Source: Bacteroidaceae bacterium (lineage in GTDB: Bacteria > Bacteroidota > Bacteroidia > Bacteroidales > Barnesiellaceae_A). Taken from it: 8,211 bases of DNA. The stretch is taken from contig JAFZDG010000081.1 in NCBI GenBank assembly GCA_017561285.1, forward strand, positions 1 through 8,211. The letters run 5' to 3'. The notes beneath the pieces were generated by a model. That model did no database searches. It was given only the letters and a program-made list of their open reading frames with translations, and had not been told where the DNA came from. Position 1 is the first letter of the stretch. Each line of letters starts with the position of its first letter. Of this stretch, positions 1 to 5,433 are shown piece by piece. The position numbers and the translations under genes were made by a program.

Positions 1-600
1 AATGATTCTGCCAATCCATTAAATGATGCTCATAATCCATATATTAACAATGAACTTGTTACATGTTTGGTTATACCGGATGATATCACTTCAGTAGGTG
101 ATTATGCTTTCGCATATTGCAGGGGCTTGACAGAGATTATTATCCCGAACAGTGTCACCGAGATAGGCGATTATGCTTTCGCTTATTGCAGGGGCTTGAC
201 AGAGATTATTATTCCGAACAGTGTCACCGAGATAGGCGATTATGCTTTCGATGGTTGCAGGGGCTTGACGGAGATAACCATCCCCAATAGTGTTACTTCA
301 ATAGGCGAGTGGGCTTTCTCGTGTTGCTCAGGACTGACTTCTGTCAATATCCCTAACAGCGTAACTTCGATAGGTAGAAATGCTTTCGATGGTTGCTCAG
401 GACTGACTGAAATTACTATTCCCGAGAGTGTTACTTCGATAGGTGATTATGCTTTCTCTGATTGCACCGGATTAAAAGAGGTTACTATCCCTAATAGACT
501 CGATATAGATTTTTCTAAAATTTTCTTAGGCTGTTCTGGGATCTATATAAAGTTTGTAGAAGATAACGAATTTGTAGAAAGTGGCGTCTTCTATGAATAA
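1..600 (+). CDS. BspA-like LRR_5 surface protein, C-terminal fragment (5' end outside window)
   Basis: The frame is open from the first base (NDSANPLNDAHNPYINNELV...) to TAA at 598-600, so this is the last 199 residues of a longer protein. A TTG at 67 is inside the conserved segment and is not the true start. After the lead-in LVIPDDITSVG come six 23-residue repeats of the form xxAFxxCxGLxxIxIPxSVTxIG, the classic LRR_5 (BspA, Treponema pallidum-type) leucine-rich repeat. The sixth copy decays into a short capping segment ending in FVESGVFYE. There is no Big_2 domain and no obvious C-terminal sorting tail, unlike the larger LRR_5 protein on the opposite strand. Family members are usually exported and mediate adhesion or binding of host proteins; the signal peptide would be upstream and cannot be seen. 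Family assignment is secure. The ligand and exact cellular location are inference. Confidence 0.93.
   Translation, partial: NDSANPLNDAHNPYINNELVTCLVIPDDITSVGDYAFAYCRGLTEIIIPNSVTEIGDYAFAYCRGLTEIIIPNSVTEIGDYAFDGCRGLTEITIPNSVTSIGEWAFSCCSGLTSVNIPNSVTSIGRNAFDGCSGLTEITIPESVTSIGDYAFSDCTGLKEVTIPNRLDIDFSKIFLGCSGIYIKFVEDNEFVESGVFYE
100..513 (+). repeat. 69-bp tandem repeats encoding LRR_5 units
   Basis: Six in-frame units of 69 bp (23 codons) begin at 100, 169, 238, 307, 376 and 445. Copies 1 and 2 differ at only two of 69 positions (gca/gct and atc/att), both synonymous, so the two protein repeats are identical (DYAFAYCRGLTEIIIPNSVT and on). Later copies are more diverged, and copy 6 loses the consensus in its second half. 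The pattern fits a recent unit duplication at the 5' side of this array. Confidence 0.9.
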
Positions 601-720
601 ACAAAAAAGTTGATTTTTCAACCTGAACAGAAACAGAAATGCATTTAAATTGCATAATATGTGATTATAAAGCAAAATCAATGTAACTTAATTTTATAAT
701 AAAAACTAAATTCTTAAACT

Positions 721-837
721 ATGCAAAACAAAGAACTTTTAGAAGCCACTAGGCCACAAAAACCACTGATTGATGAACGCCCCAATCAACCAAAAGAGAG
801 TCAGAAAATATTAACAGATAACAAAACAAATAAATAA
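721..837 (+). CDS. Possible small ORF, 38-aa hydrophilic peptide
   Basis: An ATG at 721 opens 38 codons ending in TAA at 835-837 (MQNKELLEATRPQKPLIDER and on). The peptide is strongly charged and polar, with many K, Q, N, P and E and no hydrophobic stretch, so it would be cytoplasmic and perhaps unstructured. It lies 24 bp before the lipoprotein start, in the same reading frame but separated by two stop codons (835 and 841). No Shine-Dalgarno sequence is visible, which is not disqualifying in Bacteroidetes. A TATAAT at 695-700 is the only promoter-like element nearby. I recognise no family. It could be a real small protein, a leader peptide, a decayed gene fragment or chance. Confidence 0.3.
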   Translation: MQNKELLEATRPQKPLIDERPNQPKESQKILTDNKTNK

Positions 838-849
838 GTTTAATTTTTA

Positions 850-856
850 CCCCCCC
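850..856 (+). repeat. C7 homopolymer just before the lipoprotein start
   Basis: Seven consecutive C residues followed by AAAAAATG occupy the place where a ribosome binding site would lie. Such a run is unusual in this AT-rich spacer. Length changes here would alter the spacing upstream of the start codon but not the reading frame. Confidence 0.7.
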
Positions 857-861
857 AAAAA

Positions 862-1185
862 ATGAAATCACTAAAAGTAATGATGACGTTGCTAATAGTT
901 GCAACTATTACAATTTTCACCTCTTGTTCTGGCAACAATGACAATCCAAAAAGAGAACCTTCTATAGTAGATTTAAGTAAAACAAGTAATTTTGCACCCC
1001 AATCTAATTCCCAATCTAATTCCCAACCTAATTCTGAGATGTACATGCAAATATGTGGAATATGTGGCGGTTCGGGACGCTTCATACAAAATTATGGAGG
1101 AATAGGGGTAGATGCAGGTCCTTGCCCTACTTGTGGAGGTGATGGTGTAGTACCTGACGTTTACAGGACAATACTTAATCAATAA
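862..1185 (+). CDS. Small lipoprotein with two DnaJ-type CxxCxGxG zinc motifs
   Basis: The 107-aa product begins with a lipoprotein signal: Lys at 3 and 5, a hydrophobic stretch at 6-19, then T20-S21-C22, with C22 the likely lipidated residue, followed by SGNNDN. Residues 29-58 form a polar linker that includes QSNS-QSNS-QPNS (47-58). The C-terminal part carries C65-G-I-C68-G-G-S-G and C88-P-T-C91-G-G-D-G. Both match the CxxCxGxG pattern of the DnaJ cysteine-rich zinc domain exactly. DnaJ has four such motifs binding two zinc ions; here there are only two, 23 residues apart, enough for one site, and there is no J domain. A zinc-bound, membrane-anchored domain facing the periplasm or cell surface is inferred; the function is unknown. 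The ATG at 862 is supported by the signal sequence that follows it. The next gene starts 20 bp downstream, so the two are probably co-transcribed. Confidence 0.82.
   Translation: MKSLKVMMTLLIVATITIFTSCSGNNDNPKREPSIVDLSKTSNFAPQSNSQSNSQPNSEMYMQICGICGGSGRFIQNYGGIGVDAGPCPTCGGDGVVPDVYRTILNQ
1000..1035 (+). repeat. Three 12-bp tandem repeats inside the lipoprotein linker
   Basis: The unit CAATCTAATTCC occurs at 1000-1011 and 1012-1023 exactly, and at 1024-1035 with two changes (CAACCTAATTCT). The unit is in frame and encodes QSNS, QSNS and QPNS. It extends the flexible linker between the lipid anchor and the cysteine motifs, and copy-number change would lengthen or shorten that linker by four residues. 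Confidence 0.9.
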
Positions 1186-1205
1186 AAATTTTTATACATA
1201 AAAAT

Positions 1206-1712
1206 ATGAAAGAAATTATTAAGTACATCTTATATGGATTCGCAGTAATTTATTTGTTTAATTTACTGTGTTGTGGAAATTCCCATCCTTGTATTGGTGA
1301 ATGGCATGGAAGCTACGCTCGACTTAGAGACCCCTCTGTCAGGGAGTCATGGGATATTATAATCAATGAAGACGGAACTTGTATAGCAAGAGAGATTGGA
1401 AGTGGAAGTGCTAACTATGAAGAAAATTATACGGGAACATGGGAAATAGTATCTGAGGATATTATTTATCTGGATATGAGTTCAGAACCAAGTGAAAGAA
1501 AAGTTACATATTCTATATCTGAAATCAATAGCTCCCTAAAAAATGCAGAAACTGGATGGGAAGAATTACAGGCCATGAACAAGATGAATAAGCACAAAAC
1601 TATATATTCGCGTATGGCCAAAATGTTATATTTGCGCTCTGATGGAGCAATGAGTAGTCATAGAGACTGCCTTAACAATCCAGACTGTTACATGACAAAG
1701 ATAAACAACTAA
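1206..1712 (+). CDS. Uncharacterised exported or membrane-anchored protein, lipocalin-like appearance
   Basis: The 168-aa product starts with a hydrophobic N-terminus (residues 4-21) followed by C22-C23-G-N-S. This resembles a lipoprotein signal but departs from the usual lipobox: cleavage before C23 would put Cys at -1, and cleavage before C22 would put Leu there. It may be a non-canonical lipoprotein or a signal anchor. The mature part reads like a small beta-barrel: G31-E-W-H-G, a W-D-I-I-I strand with an N-E-D-G-T turn (54-58), and G77-T-W-E-I followed by DIIYLDM. This pattern recalls Bacteroidetes lipocalin-like domains, but I cannot name a family. The C-terminus holds a D-C-x5-C pair near HRDCLNNPDCYM that could form a disulfide. 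The gene lies 20 bp after the cysteine-motif lipoprotein and before a strong terminator, so the two form a likely operon with a shared envelope role (inference). Confidence 0.75.
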   Translation: MKEIIKYILYGFAVIYLFNLLCCGNSHPCIGEWHGSYARLRDPSVRESWDIIINEDGTCIAREIGSGSANYEENYTGTWEIVSEDIIYLDMSSEPSERKVTYSISEINSSLKNAETGWEELQAMNKMNKHKTIYSRMAKMLYLRSDGAMSSHRDCLNNPDCYMTKINN

Positions 1713-1714
1713 AC

Positions 1715-1752
1715 AAATAGAGCGGCCAAGGTTTTTTGGTCGCTCTATTTTT
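1715..1752 (+). terminator. Rho-independent terminator, probably bidirectional
   Basis: Arms AAATAGAGCGGCCAA (1715-1729) and TTGGTCGCTCTATTT (1736-1750) pair over 15 bp with one G-T wobble, around a 6-nt GGTTTT loop. The + strand continues with T, giving a T5 run at 1748-1752. It starts 3 bp after the stop codon at 1712 and lies between convergent genes. The minus strand reads the same hairpin followed by TATTTG-rich sequence, so it probably also ends transcripts from the PAS gene. Confidence 0.88.
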
Positions 1753-1779
1753 ATGTCGGGATTGTCTTAAAAGTATGTC

Positions 1780-2106
1780 TTATCGCACGTAGTGGGGCAT
1801 CTCGGCGGGGACTACCATTGATAGTTCCACCAAGCCCTTTACCACACCGTTTTCGCGCCAGGCGGTTTGGTATATCACCTTGTGCATACCCTCCTTCTCG
1901 ATGGTATAGGCATTGGTGCCGCCGGTAGCCAAGAGTTCGCGTATCTTCTCTTGCGAGGCGGGGCTATGGCATGCAAACATATTCTTACCGATGAGGTCGC
2001 CATGACGGGCAAAGGTTTGCTTGGCTTTCTCATTCATATACAAGATAGTACCTTCGGTATCGCATACCGTAACGGCACAATTCATTTCTTCACTCCAGGG
2101 ATACAT
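1780..2106 (-). CDS. Single-domain PAS protein (PAS_10-like)
   Basis: The 108-aa product is essentially one PAS fold. It starts with M8-NCAVTVCDTEGTILYMN25, a typical PAS first strand with its D-x-x-G turn and terminal Asn. It continues with LIGKNMFACH47SPAS, and ends with strands T68-IEKEG, V77-IYQTAW and VKGLVELSMVVPAEMPHYVR. The CH-P segment and the E-M-P-H-x-V-R ending resemble the PAS domain seen alone or at the C-terminus of DUF438/hemerythrin-related proteins. No kinase, cyclase or DNA-binding output domain is attached, and no membrane segment or signal peptide is seen, so it should be a cytoplasmic sensor or partner protein. Its ligand (heme, small molecule or none) is unknown. The ATG at 2106 sits 27 bp after the large LRR gene, with no promoter consensus between them, so read-through from that gene is likely. 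Confidence 0.82.
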   Translation of the reverse strand: MYPWSEEMNCAVTVCDTEGTILYMNEKAKQTFARHGDLIGKNMFACHSPASQEKIRELLATGGTNAYTIEKEGMHKVIYQTAWRENGVVKGLVELSMVVPAEMPHYVR

Positions 2107-2133
2107 AATTAATTGATTTTATAAGGATTAATA

Positions 2134-5100
2134 CTATTCTTTTATCAACACTTTGCGTACACCGCCATCACCACGCACTATATAAATGCCTTTTGCAGTA
2201 CTGTTTACACGACGGCCTTGCAAATCATAATATACAACATTACCGGTATTGACCTCTACATGATTCAATCCGGAGTATATATTGATTGTACACACAGCAC
2301 ATAGGTTAGAACCATCGATAGTGCGCACTGTAATATCCGCAACTCCTTCTCGCAAGATGGTAACTTGAGCACTGAGTGCCTCAATGGGTTCTAAATAGAC
2401 CACCGTATTATCCGAGACCTCCCATAATACATTTCGCTCAGTAACATTAAGTGGTTGTAGCGATACTGACAGCACAACCGTATCGCCCACAATGGCAGCT
2501 ATGTTATCACAATCCAATGCTATATCTTCGGCCAAAACAGGCTCTACAACCACCTCGCAAGTATCTTGCAAGTTGCTACCATCGGTGGTAGAGACTATAA
2601 TTGAAGCATTACCCACCCCTACTGCGGTAACAAGACCGGTGCTATCAACGGTTGCAACAGCCTCGTTGGAGGTAGTCCACTCAAGCACTTGCGATGATGC
2701 ATTATCGGGCGATATAACGGCATGGAGCAGTACTTGCTCACCCTCACGCACACTTACCGATGCCTTGTCTATCTCAAGAGAGGTTGCAAGCACCTCTTGT
2801 GACTCCATCTCTACAATATTAACAAATTCGCTCCAATACTCAGCCGCCTGATATACCTCTTTACAACCAACAGGCACATAAAGAGTTACTGCGGTTTTAT
2901 CAACTTTGTTGAATGTCGACTTATAGATAGTGGGAGGAGTAGAAGCCTCGATGGTCACTTCGGTCAGCCCATTGCACAACGAAAATGCCGAAATGGCAAT
3001 CTCGACAACACTGGCCGGTATTGTAATTTCACTCAACATATCACAACCCATAAATGCCGAAGAACCAATAGTTGTAACACTATTGGGGATGGTCACCGAT
3101 GTAAGTTTATCGCAACCGCAGAACAACTCTTTGGCTATGGTCGTAACGCCCACAGGAATGACCAACTCGGAGAGGACCGAGCACGACCTAAATGCACCAT
3201 CTCCTATCTCGGTAAGGCTATTGGGGAGAGAAACGGTTGCCAACGCACTGCATTTTTCAAATGCCGAACTACCTATTTTAACAACACGCTCGGGCACTGC
3301 CACTTCGGTAAGACCAGAACATGAATAAAAAGCCGACCCTTCTATCTCAACAAGAGTTTCGGGCAAAGAAACAGATGCCAACCCACTACACATCTTGAAA
3401 GCAGATGCACCAATTTTGGTCACGCCATTGGGAATGGCAATTTGCTTAACTCCGGTACATTTATGCAAGAACTTCTTGGGTATAATCTTTACAGAATCAC
3501 CTATATAGACATTCTTAATGAAATTATTGTCATAGAAACCGCTTGACTCTTCGCACTCAATGGCATTATAGTACAATGATGCCAATTTTAAGCAACCTCT
3601 GAAAGCATTGTCTTTGATAGTTTTGACATTCGCGGGAATGGTAATTTCGGTCAATTCGGCACAATTATCAAAAGCCGATGAATCTAATTGGGCCAAACTC
3701 TCGGGGAGCGTGATTTGCGCCATCGTCATACCACGAAATGCACCTGCACCTATCGTTAAAACGCCCTCGGGTATAATGGTATTCTTACAACCGGCTTTCA
3801 ATATACCGGTAGCCGTTTCGATAATAGCATTACAATCGTTGCGCGAGTCAAAGACTGTATTTGCCTCATCTACCGTAATTGTAGCAAGGTTCTTGCAATT
3901 TTCGGTCAAGTAAGAACCTATTGTTGTTACACTTGCCGGAATAGCAAGGCGCTCAATCGATACTAAATCTCTAAAAGCATAGTATCCCAGCTCAGTGACA
4001 CCATTGGCTATATTGACATACTTGAGGTTAGGACACTCTTTTCCTATGCCCTGATTAAAAGTCACGACAGAACTACCTATATTGAGCGTCTTCAAATTGG
4101 TACATCTAAGAAACGACTTGTTGTTATCGCAATCTGCGGCATTATAATTTACAATTTCAATGCCCTCACAATAAGAAAATGCGTTCAAATAGGTTACATT
4201 CTTGGGGATAGTAACTTCATGTAAACTCGCACATTCTCTGAATCCCTTAATATAGGTAACACTCTCGGGGAGCGTGATTTTCTGCAAATTGGTGCATTCC
4301 TCAAAACTTTCAATATGAGCTATACCCTCAGGGAAGTTTACCTCGGTCAAATTTTCACACCCGTCAAATGCTTCACCATTAATTTTACGAAGGCTACTAC
4401 CTAAAACAAGCTTTGTAATACCGGAACAATTCTTAAAAAGGAGCATAGGTATGGTCTCCACTTCATCACCCACAATCACAGTAGAAAGATTGGGGCACTT
4501 GTAAAATGCAGAAAAAGCACCATCATAGCCACAATTCACCGCATTGTAATAGATAGTTGTAAGGTCGCTACAACCACTAAACGCTTCGTCACCCATCGTT
4601 TCAAGACTTGCAGGTATTGTTATTACCTTCAAGTCCTCACAACTTGCAAATGCACCGTTTCCTATGGTTTTGAGCCCCTTGGGGAGTTTGATAGAGGCCA
4701 TATTGGTACATCCATCAAAAGCATATCCTGAGATGTGCTGAATATTGTCGGGAACTTCTATAGGTGTATTGGGGAACATCTCACCTTTATATTTATAAAG
4801 CACACTATTGATGCACACCAATCCATCGGCATGGTCGATATAAAAAGGCGTTTGGCCAAAGGCAAAACGACCTATAGTTGTCACACTGCTCGGCACTGTT
4901 ATAGAATGCAAACTTGTACAATTCCAAAAGGCCTCCGGCCCAATAAAAACAGCACCTTCGGGAATCACAACCGCAGTCACATCCGAACACTCTTTAAAGG
5001 CATACATATCGATGCCATGAATCGTATATTCAACATTGCTATATGTTACCGTAGAAGGAATCTCTACTTTTCCGGTATATTCGTTGGCATAAGAATTATA

Positions 5101-5256
5101 CAAGGAACCTTTAAAAGTTACATATACACTCTTATAACCATTCTTGTTGTAATATATACCGTCTACTTCAAAATCATGAGCATAGGTTGCAACTACACTC
5201 ATAATGATTATAACGGCAGTCAGAAATAGTCTAAAATATCTTTTCATGTACAACAT
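2134..5256 (-). CDS. Large secreted BspA-like protein: LRR_5 repeats, two Big_2 domains, C-terminal sorting-like tail
   Basis: The product has 1040 aa. Residues 1-26 are a signal peptide (MKRYF, then a hydrophobic core, likely cut after ATYA). Residues about 80-770 are LRR_5 repeats of the AFxxCxxLxxIxIPxxVxxIG type, interrupted near 140-170 and 463-495 by the non-repeat islands typical of BspA relatives. Residues 771-817 form the usual post-LRR segment with VPVGCKEVYQAAEYWSEFVN. Two Ig-like Big_2-type domains follow (about 824-905 and 908-993), the first with the SNEAVATVDSTGLVTAVGVG signature. The end (about 1005-1040, YYDLQGRRVNSTAKGIYIVR and on) resembles Por/type IX secretion C-terminal sorting tails. 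It is therefore likely exported to the surface or medium and engaged in adhesion; the ligand is unknown. ATG 5256 has the A-rich TAAGAA context; ATG 5247 (MKRYF) is an equally good signal-peptide start. A consensus promoter lies upstream and the PAS gene directly downstream. Confidence 0.95.
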   Translation of the reverse strand: MLYMKRYFRLFLTAVIIIMSVVATYAHDFEVDGIYYNKNGYKSVYVTFKGSLYNSYANEYTGKVEIPSTVTYSNVEYTIHGIDMYAFKECSDVTAVVIPEGAVFIGPEAFWNCTSLHSITVPSSVTTIGRFAFGQTPFYIDHADGLVCINSVLYKYKGEMFPNTPIEVPDNIQHISGYAFDGCTNMASIKLPKGLKTIGNGAFASCEDLKVITIPASLETMGDEAFSGCSDLTTIYYNAVNCGYDGAFSAFYKCPNLSTVIVGDEVETIPMLLFKNCSGITKLVLGSSLRKINGEAFDGCENLTEVNFPEGIAHIESFEECTNLQKITLPESVTYIKGFRECASLHEVTIPKNVTYLNAFSYCEGIEIVNYNAADCDNNKSFLRCTNLKTLNIGSSVVTFNQGIGKECPNLKYVNIANGVTELGYYAFRDLVSIERLAIPASVTTIGSYLTENCKNLATITVDEANTVFDSRNDCNAIIETATGILKAGCKNTIIPEGVLTIGAGAFRGMTMAQITLPESLAQLDSSAFDNCAELTEITIPANVKTIKDNAFRGCLKLASLYYNAIECEESSGFYDNNFIKNVYIGDSVKIIPKKFLHKCTGVKQIAIPNGVTKIGASAFKMCSGLASVSLPETLVEIEGSAFYSCSGLTEVAVPERVVKIGSSAFEKCSALATVSLPNSLTEIGDGAFRSCSVLSELVIPVGVTTIAKELFCGCDKLTSVTIPNSVTTIGSSAFMGCDMLSEITIPASVVEIAISAFSLCNGLTEVTIEASTPPTIYKSTFNKVDKTAVTLYVPVGCKEVYQAAEYWSEFVNIVEMESQEVLATSLEIDKASVSVREGEQVLLHAVISPDNASSQVLEWTTSNEAVATVDSTGLVTAVGVGNASIIVSTTDGSNLQDTCEVVVEPVLAEDIALDCDNIAAIVGDTVVLSVSLQPLNVTERNVLWEVSDNTVVYLEPIEALSAQVTILREGVADITVRTIDGSNLCAVCTINIYSGLNHVEVNTGNVVYYDLQGRRVNSTAKGIYIVRGDGGVRKVLIKE

Positions 5257-5291
5257 TTCTTATTGGTGAATAGTTTTTTATACATCTTTTG

Positions 5292-5324
5292 CAAAGATAC
5301 TTACAAACAATTGAGATATACAAA
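5292..5324 (-). promoter_or_regulatory. Bacteroidetes primary-sigma promoter for the large LRR gene
   Basis: Read on the minus strand, TTTG (5324-5321) is followed after 21 bp by TATCTTTG (5299-5292). This matches the known Bacteroides -33/-7 consensus TTTG-N19-21-TAnnTTTG. Transcription would begin near 5285, leaving a leader of roughly 30 nt before ATG 5256. Its position between the ligase terminator and the LRR start shows that the LRR gene has its own promoter. Confidence 0.85.
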
Positions 5325-5365
5325 ACTTACCCATTATTTTTCGTCATTGATACATTAAATAATAT

Positions 5366-5400
5366 GAGAAAAGCCTGCCGAGCAAATGACGACAGGCTTT
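5366..5400 (-). terminator. Rho-independent terminator after the acyl-CoA ligase
   Basis: On the minus strand, AAAGCCTGTCG (5400-5390) pairs with CGGCAGGCTTT (5380-5370) with one mismatch around a 9-nt loop, and is followed by TTTTCTCAT. It begins 33 bp after the ligase stop codon and separates that unit from the LRR promoter. Confidence 0.82.
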
Positions 5401-5433
5401 GTGCTGAATATTTCTTAGTTTATATACCTTCTG

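Larger units (their letters stand above)
601..861 (+). other. AT-rich spacer without a clear promoter
   Basis: This 261-bp stretch separates the LRR fragment from the lipoprotein gene. It contains a possible small ORF (721-837), a TATAAT hexamer at 695-700, a short GTTGA/TCAAC hairpin near 609-622 that lacks a T-tract, and a run of seven C at 850-856. No TTTG element of the Bacteroidetes promoter consensus is present on the + strand. The downstream genes may therefore depend on read-through from the LRR gene or on a non-consensus promoter. Confidence 0.5.

Noticed and set aside
100..513. Regular repeats that might suggest a CRISPR array
   Set aside because: The 69-bp period is coding, has no unique spacers, and translates to LRR_5 units.
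609..622. Small GTTGA/TCAAC hairpin after the LRR fragment as its terminator
   Set aside because: The 5-bp stem is weak and no T-run follows.
639..655. ATGCA/TGCAT inverted repeat in the spacer
   Set aside because: The five-bp arms are too short and AT-rich, there is no T-tract, and no gene edge is near enough to suggest a role.
695..700. TATAAT hexamer before the small ORF as a promoter
   Set aside because: Bacteroidetes primary promoters use TAnnTTTG with an upstream TTTG, absent here; a lone TATAAT is expected by chance in such AT-rich DNA.
4735..5229. Open frame of about 164 codons on the + strand inside the large LRR gene
   Set aside because: It mirrors the repetitive LRR coding sequence and shows no recognisable protein features or start signals.
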